A program made the position numbers and the translations under genes. A stretch of 64,000 bases of DNA. Source: Oscillatoria sp. FACHB-1406 (GTDB lineage Bacteria; Cyanobacteriota; Cyanobacteriia; Cyanobacteriales; Spirulinaceae). The stretch covers positions 100,930-164,929 of the forward strand of contig NZ_JACJSM010000010.1 of NCBI RefSeq assembly GCF_014698145.1, read 5' to 3'. This document shows positions 8,961 through 19,082 of this stretch, one piece after another. The notes beneath the pieces were generated by a model. The model ran no database searches. It was not told the DNA's origin and worked only from the letters and a program-made list of their open reading frames with translations. Each line of letters starts with the position of its first letter. The first letter of the stretch is position 1.

Positions 8961-9209
8961 TTACTTTTGTACGGCTGAGTCGATTTGCGACTTACTCGAA
9001 AAACGATCCGTAATTACAGGTGCTTCGACGCGATCCTGGGTAAAGTAGGCATCCGGTCGGGGAGTGCCAAACACATCGTAGGCAAGACCCGTACTCACAA
9101 ATAGCCAGCCCGCTACAAAGAGCATCGGAATCGTGATGCTGTGAATTACCCAATAACGAATGCTAGTAATAATATCAGAAAAAGGACGCTCTCCAGTAGT
9201 ACCTGACAT
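8961..9209 (-). CDS. psbE: Cytochrome b559 subunit alpha
   Basis: 82 residues. It starts [21 protein letters not shown]23 in WVIHSITIP is the axial heme ligand, and one helix follows to about residue 40. The lumenal tail contains [12 protein letters not shown]. PsbE and PsbF form the b559 heme protein required for photosystem II assembly. It is the first gene of psbEFLJ and follows ycf48 by 81 bases. Confidence 0.98.
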   Translation of the reverse strand: MSGTTGERPFSDIITSIRYWVIHSITIPMLFVAGWLFVSTGLAYDVFGTPRPDAYFTQDRVEAPVITDRFSSKSQIDSAVQK

Positions 9210-9290
9210 TGAATGTTCTCCTATTTGTTGACAAAAGTTTGAAACTTGACCGATCCGATCCTATACATTCTAAGACAAATCGGAATTGAG

Positions 9291-10337
9291 CTAGGAAGAA
9301 GTTTTGTTGGCGGCACTCGCTGATGCTGCTTGCGCGCCGACTTGAGGATCGTATTCGAGCAGATAGCCGCGATCGCCCAGAATAAACCCTTTTTGCGGAT
9401 TAATAAAGACGATTTTGTACAAATTCGAGGGAACCGATTCCACCGCTTGGTCTTTCTGCCAGGTCGTTCCCCCATCCAAACTGACGAGCAAGTTACCGCT
9501 GCCGCCCGAAGCCCAAATTTCTTCGGGCGTGCGATAGGCGACATCGAGCAAACCCCAACTGCTTCCGGGTTCGGGATATTTCGCCTCATCCCAGGTTTCG
9601 AGATTGTCTGGGGTTGTAAATTGGAGCAAGCCGCCCCGAGCGACTAACCACTGCCGTCCGTCCGGCGTGAAACCCATATTTTGCAAGCGTCGCGAACTGT
9701 TCCGCTGGTGGGGAGTCCAGGTTAATTGACCCGGTTCCCAAGTCGAGTAGAAGTTCCCGCGCGAGGACACGGCGACGTAACCGCCTTCTGAGGAACGCGA
9801 GAGATTGCGAACGACACCGACTGCGCCTTGGACGAGCGCTTGCCAGGTTTTTGCGCCATCTTCGGTTTTGTAGATTGCGCCGACATCGGTGGTCATTTCC
9901 GCGCTGTTCGAGCCGAGGGCGAGGATGGAATAAGGCGCGCCGGGAAGTTTAGCACTCAGCCTAATCCGCGACCAGGTTGCGCCGCCATCGGTGGTGTGCA
10001 ACAGAATTGACGGTTTCCCGACAATCCAGCCTTCTTGACCGGAAAAACTGATCGAGGAGAGCATCGCGAGGTCGTTTTCTTCCAGACTCAATCCTCGCTC
10101 GACCCAACTGTTACCGCCATCGTTGGTTTCAAATAGGGTGGATTTGCTACCGACTAACCAACCGTGCTGCGGATTGTCGGTAAAGGCAACATCGAGCAGT
10201 CGGGACTCGGTAGGAAGGGCGATTTCCCGCCAGGGATTAAAACTGGTGTCGGGCAAGTTGCTGCCGCAACTGGCGCAGAAAAACGCGATCGCGACCAATA
10301 TGAAGATTTGTTTCAGCGTTTTCATTAAAAAATTCAT
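9291..10337 (-). CDS. ycf48: Photosystem II assembly factor Ycf48
   Basis: About 348 residues. The N terminus has a lipoprotein signal: hydrophobic AIAFF then the lipobox ASCG, so the mature protein should be lipid-anchored on the lumenal side of the thylakoid. The rest is a seven-bladed propeller of the BNR/sortilin type, seen as repeated units such as [24 protein letters not shown] and SLDGGTTW. Ycf48 binds D1 precursor and CP47 during photosystem II assembly. ATGs at 10337 and 10325 are both possible; the 10427 start would overlap rubA. rubA lies directly upstream and psbE downstream, the conserved cyanobacterial order. Confidence 0.95.
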   Translation of the reverse strand: MNFLMKTLKQIFILVAIAFFCASCGSNLPDTSFNPWREIALPTESRLLDVAFTDNPQHGWLVGSKSTLFETNDGGNSWVERGLSLEENDLAMLSSISFSGQEGWIVGKPSILLHTTDGGATWSRIRLSAKLPGAPYSILALGSNSAEMTTDVGAIYKTEDGAKTWQALVQGAVGVVRNLSRSSEGGYVAVSSRGNFYSTWEPGQLTWTPHQRNSSRRLQNMGFTPDGRQWLVARGGLLQFTTPDNLETWDEAKYPEPGSSWGLLDVAYRTPEEIWASGGSGNLLVSLDGGTTWQKDQAVESVPSNLYKIVFINPQKGFILGDRGYLLEYDPQVGAQAASASAANKTSS

Positions 10338-10413
10338 ACGTTCGGACAACGGGGGCAAGGAAAGGTTTAGAGGTTTATAGGAGGCGGCTAAAATCGCTTT
10401 AAGAGTCCGGCCT

Positions 10414-10761
10414 CTAGTGGATAGCATAAAAGCTCATGAAAAATAAGAACCCGATAACTAAACCCCCAAAAATGAGCAAATTTTTCTGGCCGGGAGTCAT
10501 TTGGTTAACCCCGAGGCCGTACTTCAGGTTTTCCTGAAAGCCAGAAGGAGCGCCCTTCGAGCCGATTTCTTTAAACTGGGTGCGACCTACGCCGCAAACA
10601 GGGCAACGCCAAGCGGAGGGTAAATCCTCAAACAGCGTTCCCGGGGCAATACTACTGGTGTTATCCCCTTGACTCGGTTCGTAGACATAGCCGCAGGTTA
10701 AGCATTCATAGCGCGAAGGCGCTAGCTCGGCTAAGGTTTTCTCTGAGGCTGGCTCGGTCAT
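10414..10761 (-). CDS. rubA: Membrane-anchored rubredoxin RubA
   Basis: 115 residues. Four cysteines in two CxxC knuckles (C20/C23 in ECLTCGYVY and C53/C56 in CPVCGVG) bind one iron. A C-terminal transmembrane helix (about 92-112, [18 protein letters not shown]) anchors it to the thylakoid. RubA is required for photosystem II, and in some species photosystem I, accumulation. It leads the rubA-ycf48-psbEFLJ unit. Confidence 0.95.
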   Translation of the reverse strand: MTEPASEKTLAELAPSRYECLTCGYVYEPSQGDNTSSIAPGTLFEDLPSAWRCPVCGVGRTQFKEIGSKGAPSGFQENLKYGLGVNQMTPGQKNLLIFGGLVIGFLFFMSFYAIH

Positions 10762-10989
10762 AGCGATCGCGACGGCAATTCTTAAAATCTTTGTTACAAA
10801 TTATCGCATAAAGTTGAAAATTAGATTAATTTGACCCCTATAACTTCCTCCGAGCCGGAAAACTCGTTGCCGTTCGCCCTAATTTTTCGATCCCCTCCCA
10901 ACCCGCACGGCCAAAATTGCTGCGAGGGTGGGGGCCAAGACCTGCTAAATTAACCTCAATACGACCCGAAGGCTGGTGCTAGATCGATA

Positions 10990-11180
10990 AGGATTTCAGT
11001 ACCGGTGTCAATTGAAGCAATTGTCTCGTTTGAGAGAAGGCCGTAAGACAAACGGTATCGGCTTGCAGAGCGCGAGGTCGTCTGGAACAATGTGGTCAGG
11101 GAAGCTATGGAAGTGTTTTAGACCTCCCGTAGAAGCAAGAATCCTCCGCCTCAAGAGCGTGGGAAGTGTCAACAAGTATT
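10990..11180 (+). mobile_element. Probable right-end relic of an IS200/IS605-type element (TnpB tail and omega-RNA-like end)
   Basis: The 445-base space between rubA and sqdB has no intact gene. Bases 11005-11180 read like the non-coding 3' end of cyanobacterial tnpB elements: AGGTCGTCTGGAACAATG at about 11079, then GAAGCAAGAATCC, an imperfect hairpin TCCTCCGC/GCGTGGGA and GGGAAGTGTCAA at 11160-11171. One frame stays open from about 11012 to a stop near 11181, but no zinc ribbon or RuvC motif is present. Resemblance is from memory of such ends, not a search. No left end is seen, so this would be a decayed fragment. It lies just before the sqdB start and may contribute its leader. Confidence 0.42.
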
Positions 11181-11182
11181 AG

Positions 11183-12355
<1,173 letters not shown>

Positions 12356-12358
<3 letters not shown>

Positions 12359-12525
12359 TTGATAATGGATAATTGATAATGGATAATTGATAACGGATGG
12401 TTTAAAGTTTACCTCTATTTCCCAACATTAAAGAGTAGCTTTTCCCGATCTAATTCGTTATCCATTGTCCATTGTCTATTATTAATTTCGTTATCCATTA
12501 TCCATTATCCATTGTCAATTATTAA
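12356..12525. repeat. Inverted pair of AATTATCCATTATC-type repeat blocks
   Basis: About 12356-12395 carries repeated GATAATGGATAATT units; 12458-12525 carries the opposite orientation (TTATCCATTATCCATTGTC). They enclose about 60 unrelated bases, so the whole can fold as a stem-loop. Single-orientation blocks of the same repeat occur at 17875-17915, 24632-24664 and 54363-54402. Confidence 0.75.
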
Positions 12526-12597
12526 GTTGACATGACTGATATTGCAAGTTATACCTACTATTATGAATTAGTAAGATTTCTTAAGTAGAAATACTAT

Positions 12598-14292
12598 ATG
12601 GAGAATGTTTCAGGGCAGGGAGCGCTGCCAACGAAGCCGACTCAAGAGCCTTGTTCTGTATATCCTCTCGTACCGGGAATTGACTGTCAGCAATTTCAAC
12701 TGCCAGCAGAAGGGTTAAGCTCCGAGCAGCGCCAGAAGGCGTTAGAGCAATTCTATCAATACTTATCAACTCAGCGATCTCACTTCCTAGGCTACCAACT
12801 CAACCAGCAGCTTGACTACGAAGAAGATATTAGTAATTATCTCAACTTTCAGATTAATAATATTGGCGATCCCTTTGAGAGCGGTTTTCTCACTACTAAC
12901 ACCAAAGTTATGGAGCGTGCCGTTCTCGACTACTATGCTTCCTTATGGAACGCTCGCTGGCCTCACAATAGACAAGAGCTTGAGTCTTATTGGGGTTACT
13001 TGCTAACAATGGGTTCCTCAGAGGGCAATCTGTACGGGTTGTGGAATGCGCGGGATTATTTAGCGGGAAAAATGCTACTTGAAGAACCGGGCTGCGAAGA
13101 AAAGGCAAAACAAGCGAGTCTTAATGGCAATTCGCGATCGGTGCAACGCCGCCTTATCTTTCAGCAGGCTAGCGTCCCCGAAAAAAATCCCAATGCTTAC
13201 GCGCCTGTCGCTTTTTATTCAGAAGATACTCACTACTCGATTGTTAAAGGAATTCGAGTTCTCAACATTTCAACTTTTAACGAGATCGGTAGCGGAAAAA
13301 TTGACTGCCCGTTGAAGTTTCCTGCCGATTATCCGGATGGCTTTTCCGAGCAATACATCGACGAAAATGGTTGGCCTCTAGAAGTTCCTTCTAACACAGA
13401 GGGTCAAATTTACATTCCCGCACTCGTCAAATTGGTTGAATGCTTTGCAAGTCAGGGCTACCCAATTTTAGTAAATTTCAACTACGGCACGACGTTTAAA
13501 GGAGCCTACGATGATGTGGAGGCAGCCGGTCTGGCGCTAATGCCGATTTTCAAGAAATACGGTCTTGACGAGCGGAAAATCGAGTACAGTCCAGAGCGTT
13601 ATGACACGCGCAACGGCTTTTGGTTTCACGTAGATGCAGCCCTCGGCGGTACATATATGCCTTTTATCGAGATGGCTTGCAATGACAAAAAGATAGACCG
13701 ACGCGGGCCTAATTTTGATTTTCGCTTGCCCTTCGTCCACTCGATTGTCGCTAGCGGACACCAGTGGAATGGCGCGCCTTGGCCGTGCGGAATTTATATG
13801 ACCAAGGTCAAGTTTCAATTGAATCCACCCGATAAGGCGGAATATTTAGGTTCTCTCGATACGACTTTCGCGGGTTCTCGCAACGGTTTTTCTGCGATGA
13901 TTCTCTGGGATTATCTTGCTAAAAATTCCCACTCAGCCCAGATAGAAAAAGCCCTTCGCGCCCAGAAAATGGCAGAATATGCTTGCGATCGCCTCCAGAA
14001 CCTCGAACGGCAGTTAACAAAGGACTTGTGGGTCGATCGCACTTCCCTAGCCCTTGCCGTGCGCTTCAAACGTCCTAACGATCGCATTGTATTCAAATAT
14101 TCCCTGTCCTGCGCAACTTTATATGTTAACGGGGAGAAGCGAATGTACGCCCACATTTTTACGATGCCTCACGTTACCGAGAAATTAATCGAGGAACTGA
14201 TTGAAGATTTAAGTCAACCTGGAGCCTTTTATGAGCCTGAAGAGGTATGCCAAGCAGACACAGAAAGTGTTATATCTGAAATGAACGCTTGA
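12598..14292 (+). CDS. PLP-dependent group II decarboxylase-like protein with Lys-to-Gln at the cofactor site
   Basis: 564 residues. It belongs to the PLP decarboxylase group that includes histidine and glutamate decarboxylases. Visible family features are the N-terminal LGYQLNQ and ISNYLNFQINNIGDPF segment, TMGSSEGNLYGLWNAR (cofactor phosphate region), FHVDAALGG (conserved Asp of the cofactor site) and a C-terminal small domain. The motif that normally reads S-G-H-K here reads SGHQWNGAPWPCG: H388 is followed by Q389, codon CAG at 13762-13764, where the Schiff-base lysine is expected. The frame is otherwise intact. It may be catalytically dead, altered in function, or carry a sequence error. 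No neighbour suggests a substrate. Confidence 0.82.
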   Translation: MENVSGQGALPTKPTQEPCSVYPLVPGIDCQQFQLPAEGLSSEQRQKALEQFYQYLSTQRSHFLGYQLNQQLDYEEDISNYLNFQINNIGDPFESGFLTTNTKVMERAVLDYYASLWNARWPHNRQELESYWGYLLTMGSSEGNLYGLWNARDYLAGKMLLEEPGCEEKAKQASLNGNSRSVQRRLIFQQASVPEKNPNAYAPVAFYSEDTHYSIVKGIRVLNISTFNEIGSGKIDCPLKFPADYPDGFSEQYIDENGWPLEVPSNTEGQIYIPALVKLVECFASQGYPILVNFNYGTTFKGAYDDVEAAGLALMPIFKKYGLDERKIEYSPERYDTRNGFWFHVDAALGGTYMPFIEMACNDKKIDRRGPNFDFRLPFVHSIVASGHQWNGAPWPCGIYMTKVKFQLNPPDKAEYLGSLDTTFAGSRNGFSAMILWDYLAKNSHSAQIEKALRAQKMAEYACDRLQNLERQLTKDLWVDRTSLALAVRFKRPNDRIVFKYSLSCATLYVNGEKRMYAHIFTMPHVTEKLIEELIEDLSQPGAFYEPEEVCQADTESVISEMNA

Positions 14293-14413
14293 AAATGGGT
14301 TTGTGGACTTCAGACTGGGCGCGGCTTTAAATCGTTGCTTTCAGCTTTGGTTGAGGGTTGCATTTGCTAAAATATTTTTTTGCCCCTCTTGAAGACTTCA
14401 ATGTCTGCCGACG

Positions 14414-17400
14414 ATGTTGTCTCAACATTTAAAAAAGATTGTTACTAAAATTTATCGAGCGATTGCTGCTTTTGGGTCGAAGTCCTCCCCCACTGAATTT
14501 TCTCGATTTAAAGGCTCGCTGACCCGCGAAACCTTAATTAAAATGACCCTGTGGATCGCTACGATTGTTCTAATCTCAACGGCAATTAGTTATTTGCACT
14601 TAATTGCACACTTAGAATCGCAAACCCTGGGACAATTGGAAAAATATATCGTGCAGCGAGGACAGCGAGAAAGTGCGCTTTTTCAACTCGCCCAAGATAA
14701 CCATGCGACTTTTAAAAGTGAATTTCTGGCTCGACTCAAAGAACTCGGAAACACCGATCCGCAAGAAAGATTCGAGCAACTCTTTGAAACGCGAGCCGAT
14801 GGAACAACTCGCCTGCGTCCGGAATATTTCTACGGTCAGAAAACCGCAGATGGCGCGATTGAAAAAAATACCTCTGGCATCATTGGCAAAAATGTGAAGA
14901 TTACCCCCGATCTGCGCCGTCGAATGGTTGTAGCTTACGATTTGATAAACAGCTACGGCCCAGCTTGGAACAATCGCTTTGTCAACCTCTACGTTTCCAC
15001 ACCTGAGAATATTAATATCGTTCGTTGGCCGGAAACACCTTGGGGATTAGATGCTGAGTCTGACATCGATATGACTCAAGAAGAATGGGTTTATGTAGCA
15101 GATTTTAAACACAATCCCAGCCGCAAAACTGCATGGACGGGCTTATATTACGATGAGGTCGCAAAAGACTTCATGGTTTCTAGTGAAACGCCCGTCGATC
15201 TCAACAACCGCCATTTAATTACTGTCGGACACGATATTTTAGTTAACGAACTGTTCGATCGCGCCATTAACGAGCGCCTCCCTGGAGCCTACAATCTAAT
15301 TTTTCGCGAAGATGGCCGTCTAATTGTTCATCGGGAACGCATGGCCCAAATTAAAAAACAAGGAGGCTTGTTCAATATTTCGGCTTCTGGCGATACTCAC
15401 CTGCAAAACATCTTTAATTTAGTCAAAAACGCGCCCTCAAATAAAATTGTACTCGAAAATACTCAAAATAGAGAATATTTAGCCATCACTCGACTTGCCG
15501 GACCGAATTGGTATTTTGTAACGGTTTATCCTAAAAAACTACTGTTAAAGTTGGCGGAAGATACGGCACGCTTTATTCTGCTGCTGGGCGGGCTTTCCTT
15601 ACTCGTAGAAATTACCGTCCTATTTTTTGTTTTGCAACAGCAAGTCGCTCAACCTTTAAAAAAATTGATTCGAGCCACCGAGAAAGTTTCAGCAGGCAAC
15701 TTTGATACTCAACTCAGGATTGGCAGAGAGGACGAACTCGGTCGTTTGGCTTATTCTTTTAATATCATGGTTCGAGAAGTCCAAACTCGCGAAACCAGCC
15801 TACAAGAAGCGAACAAGCTTAAAGATGAATTCCTAGCCAATACCTCCCACGAATTGCGCACGCCTCTTAATGGCATCATCGGTTTGGCTGAATCGCTTGC
15901 GGACGGCGTAACCGGGGAGTTACCGGCTGCAACTCGTTTCAATCTGGCAATGATTATTTCGAGCGGCCGCCGTTTAGCCAGTTTAGTTAACGATATTTTA
16001 GACTTTTCTAAACTGCGCCACAAAAATCTAGAGTTGCAACTCAAATCTGTCGATTTGCGATCGCTTGTTGAGGTCGTGATTACTTTGAGTCAGCCCCTCG
16101 TTGCGGATAAGGACGTAAAACTGGTCAATGCTATTCCGGAGACTCTTCCTCCGGCTAATGCTGATGAAAACCGCCTGCAACAAATTTTCTACAATTTGAT
16201 CGGCAATGGGATTAAGTTTACTGACAGTGGGACGGTAGAGTTTTCAGCAGCAATTGTCGAGTGCAACCCCTTATCGAAAAATGGATTTAAAGGAGTTGAA
16301 AATGAGCCAGAGAACGAAAAAAGACAACTAGCAGTTACGGTTTCTGATACCGGAATTGGTATCTCAGAAGACAAATTCGATCGCATCTTTGAATCTTTTG
16401 AGCAAGCTGAAGGTTCGACCGCGAGAGAATATGGCGGCACGGGTTTAGGACTCGCCGTTACCAAGCAACTCGTCGAACTTCACGGAGGAACAATTACAGT
16501 TAAGTCGGAGGTCGGGAAAGGCTCTCAATTTATTTTAACTTTACCGATCGCGCGCAGTTCTGCCGAACAAAGTCAATTTATTGAGCCAATATCTAGAAGC
16601 GAAAATCCGATTTCGCTAGCAGCGTCAGAGGGAATAGAGCGCCAAGACGCGATCGCGGGAAACGAATCTAATATTAAAATCTTAATCGTCGATGACGAAC
16701 CGATCAATCGTCAAGTTTTACTCAACAATCTTTCTTTATATGGTTATGCGATTACTCAAGCCAGTAACGGCCCGGAAGCGATCGCGATCGTCGAACGCGG
16801 TTTAAAACCCGATGCCATTCTCCTTGATGTCATGATGCCCAAAATGACGGGCTACGAAGTGACGAAAAAACTGCGAGAACGCTTCCCCGCCACCGAACTG
16901 CCGATTTTGCTGCTGACGGCTAAAACTCAAGTTCAAGATATTGTGATGGGCTTGAATATCGGGGCGAACGACTATTTAGAAAAACCGATCGCGAAAGATG
17001 AATTGATCGCTCGCATCCGCACTCAAATTAATATGCGGCGCTTGAGAACGGAAAACTTGCGGATGAGTGCCGAACTCGAGGTTGCAAAGCAACTGCAACA
17101 AATGGTACTTCCTAAACCCAAAGAACTTCAAGCGGTTGAAGGTTTAGAAATTGCGGGTTTTATGCAACCCGCCGATGAAGTGGGGGGAGACTACTACGAT
17201 GTCTTGCCCTACGATGGCGGCGTAAAAATTGCGATCGGCGATGTCACCGGACACGGTTTAGAAAGCGGCGTGTTGATGATTATGGCGCAAACTGCGGTGC
17301 GAAATCTTCAGCAAAGCGGTCAACGCGATCCCGTCAAATTCTTGGATGTCCTTAACCGCACGCTTTATGCCAACATCGAGCGCATGAACGCGGGCAAAAG

Positions 17401-17803
17401 TATGACTTTATCCATCTTAGATTATCGAGATGGCACGTTGATGTTAAGCGGTCAACATGAGGAATTAATTGTCACGCGAGCGGAAGGAACTTTGGAGTGT
17501 ATCGATACGATCGATCTGGGATTTCCGCTGGCGTTGGAAGAAAATATTGCTGATTTTGTGGCGCAAGAGCGAGTGCAGTTAAATGCAGAAGATGTGGCGG
17601 TTTTATATACCGATGGAATTACGGAAGCTTTCAACAGCGATCGCGTACAATACGGATTAGAAAGATTATGCGACTTAGTGCGGGAAAATCGTTCGTTATC
17701 GGCAGAAGGGATCTGTCGTGCGGTTATTGAGGACGTGCGACGGCATATCGGCAAGGAGAAGGTTTTCGACGATATTACGTTGGTAGTGCTGAAACAAAAG
17801 TAA
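14414..17803 (+). CDS. Cache-HAMP-histidine kinase-receiver-PP2C (SpoIIE) hybrid signalling protein
   Basis: 1129 residues. A first membrane helix (about 43-63), an extracytoplasmic Cache-type sensor (about 70-370) and a second helix (about 385-412) lead to HAMP. The kinase has H479 in NTSHELRTPLNG, an N box (IFYNLIGNGIKFT), DTGIGIS and GTGLGLAVT. A receiver follows (ILIVDDEPINRQ; phosphoacceptor D805 in LLDVMMP; K in EKPIAKDE), then a linker helix and a SpoIIE-type Mg/Mn phosphatase (VGGDYYDV about 923-930, GDVTGHGLESG, YTDGITEAF, DDITLVVL). One chain could thus sense a ligand, autophosphorylate, receive the phosphate and control a Ser/Thr phosphatase, probably acting on an anti-sigma antagonist encoded elsewhere. 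No partner is adjacent. Confidence 0.9.
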   Translation: MLSQHLKKIVTKIYRAIAAFGSKSSPTEFSRFKGSLTRETLIKMTLWIATIVLISTAISYLHLIAHLESQTLGQLEKYIVQRGQRESALFQLAQDNHATFKSEFLARLKELGNTDPQERFEQLFETRADGTTRLRPEYFYGQKTADGAIEKNTSGIIGKNVKITPDLRRRMVVAYDLINSYGPAWNNRFVNLYVSTPENINIVRWPETPWGLDAESDIDMTQEEWVYVADFKHNPSRKTAWTGLYYDEVAKDFMVSSETPVDLNNRHLITVGHDILVNELFDRAINERLPGAYNLIFREDGRLIVHRERMAQIKKQGGLFNISASGDTHLQNIFNLVKNAPSNKIVLENTQNREYLAITRLAGPNWYFVTVYPKKLLLKLAEDTARFILLLGGLSLLVEITVLFFVLQQQVAQPLKKLIRATEKVSAGNFDTQLRIGREDELGRLAYSFNIMVREVQTRETSLQEANKLKDEFLANTSHELRTPLNGIIGLAESLADGVTGELPAATRFNLAMIISSGRRLASLVNDILDFSKLRHKNLELQLKSVDLRSLVEVVITLSQPLVADKDVKLVNAIPETLPPANADENRLQQIFYNLIGNGIKFTDSGTVEFSAAIVECNPLSKNGFKGVENEPENEKRQLAVTVSDTGIGISEDKFDRIFESFEQAEGSTAREYGGTGLGLAVTKQLVELHGGTITVKSEVGKGSQFILTLPIARSSAEQSQFIEPISRSENPISLAASEGIERQDAIAGNESNIKILIVDDEPINRQVLLNNLSLYGYAITQASNGPEAIAIVERGLKPDAILLDVMMPKMTGYEVTKKLRERFPATELPILLLTAKTQVQDIVMGLNIGANDYLEKPIAKDELIARIRTQINMRRLRTENLRMSAELEVAKQLQQMVLPKPKELQAVEGLEIAGFMQPADEVGGDYYDVLPYDGGVKIAIGDVTGHGLESGVLMIMAQTAVRNLQQSGQRDPVKFLDVLNRTLYANIERMNAGKSMTLSILDYRDGTLMLSGQHEELIVTRAEGTLECIDTIDLGFPLALEENIADFVAQERVQLNAEDVAVLYTDGITEAFNSDRVQYGLERLCDLVRENRSLSAEGICRAVIEDVRRHIGKEKVFDDITLVVLKQK

Positions 17804-17911
17804 TAGTGAATAGGAGAGGGGAGAAAGAACAGTAAAATGGGAGCTTCGGCTTCTAATGCACATTAGGCGTAATTCGTTATCAATTGTCCATTATCCATTG
17901 TCAATTATTAA

Positions 17912-18802
17912 TTATTCCTGCTGTTCGATAACGCCGACCAACGATTGCAAGTCAAAATCGCGATCGCGCCCGCTCAAACAAATGCCGGAACTTACCACAG
18001 TAAGGTCGTTTTTGTCAACTGCTGAAGCATGACGCTCGCCGTCCGCTGTTGTCCATTCTACCTGCCAGAAATCGCCGCGATCGCGAAAACCCTGCAACTC
18101 GCCCCCACCCTGTCGCAGCGCCGAACGCAACCGTTCCTCCTCCCGTTGCGCGCCTCGGCGGGTTCGAGGGGGCGGAACTTGTCGCCCTTCCCGTTGCTGC
18201 TGTCGCCGCCGTTCCCGCCCCGCCTCCGTTTGCTGCCAAGCCAAATCGTAAACCGCCCGCATTTCCGGAGTCATCCCCCCGAAGCGCGCCGCCTCCGGTT
18301 CAACTCCCGACTGCAACATCTCTCGCAGGCGTTCTGTGGGTTGCGGATCTGCACGGCGATCGCTATCCTCAAACCAGCATACTCCCCCATCCACCCGCGC
18401 CACAATCGGCTCGAACTGTCCCCCTTCCGTCACTAAATGCACTGCCAGCGGTTTAACCGCCCCGAAGCGCTGTCGCACGTCCGATTCATTCGCCGGATAC
18501 GCCAACCAGCTTTGTCCCGGCAACGGATAGCTTAAACATAAACGCAACGGCGGCAACAATTGCAGATATTCCGCCAATTGTGGCAGCGTCGGTTCGTCCA
18601 CAACGCGCGCTACCTGAAGATTTAACGGCTTAAAAATTCCCCAGCCCTCAAAATCCGTCGGTTCCGCGACAAAAGTCCGCACCATCTTTGCTACCGACGC
18701 GCGCACCTTTCCCCCGCGCGTGCAAGGCGCGAGAAATTCGGTTTCGTAAAGTTGCGCTTCCTCCGCCGCCAATTTTCCCAATAATTTATGAATATCTGTC
18801 AT
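17912..18802 (-). CDS. Conserved cyanobacterial protein of unknown function
   Basis: 296 residues, no signal peptide or membrane helix. It starts MTDIHKLLGKLAAEE, has an N-terminal part with FLAPCTRGGKVRASVAKMVRTF and FEGWGIFKPLN, and a strongly basic, glutamine- and arginine-rich stretch at about 205-245 (ERRRQQQREGRQ). The tail DRGDFWQVEWTTADGERHAS looks like a small beta domain. I do not recognise a family with known function. The ATG at 18802 is preferred because the upstream extension looks non-coding. It precedes nothing cotranscribed and is followed by AT-rich repeats. Confidence 0.7.
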   Translation of the reverse strand: MTDIHKLLGKLAAEEAQLYETEFLAPCTRGGKVRASVAKMVRTFVAEPTDFEGWGIFKPLNLQVARVVDEPTLPQLAEYLQLLPPLRLCLSYPLPGQSWLAYPANESDVRQRFGAVKPLAVHLVTEGGQFEPIVARVDGGVCWFEDSDRRADPQPTERLREMLQSGVEPEAARFGGMTPEMRAVYDLAWQQTEAGRERRRQQQREGRQVPPPRTRRGAQREEERLRSALRQGGGELQGFRDRGDFWQVEWTTADGERHASAVDKNDLTVVSSGICLSGRDRDFDLQSLVGVIEQQE

Positions 18803-18910
18803 GACGAACGATAAGTTTTTGCTAAAAGAGGTATTTTTGAGGGGTATGTTTAACCCCATAAGTGTTAACTTATACCAGATCGATGTGAAGCTGCATAGAA
18901 TCAAAAGTAG

Positions 18911-18999
18911 GGTGCGTTAGCGAAGCGTAACGCACCATTCTCCTATATAACATTTTTCGTTTGCGTGAGGTACACCGCGCGGGCGAATGCCATTCGCCC
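18911..18999. repeat. Two dispersed palindromic repeats
   Basis: 18911-18936 is GGTGCGTTA, an 8-base centre, then TAACGCACC. 18981-18999 is GGGCGAATG/CATTCGCCC followed by CTACC. Both types recur at 53683-53710 and 53780-53797. They are of the kind found widely between cyanobacterial genes and do not look like terminators, since no T run follows. Confidence 0.8.
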
Positions 19000-19082
19000 C
19001 TACCAATCTAATTTCAATTTTTGTACCTCATCCAATTGAAAAACGCTAAATTAATTAGCTTCCACGTTTTTCGCCGTACCCA

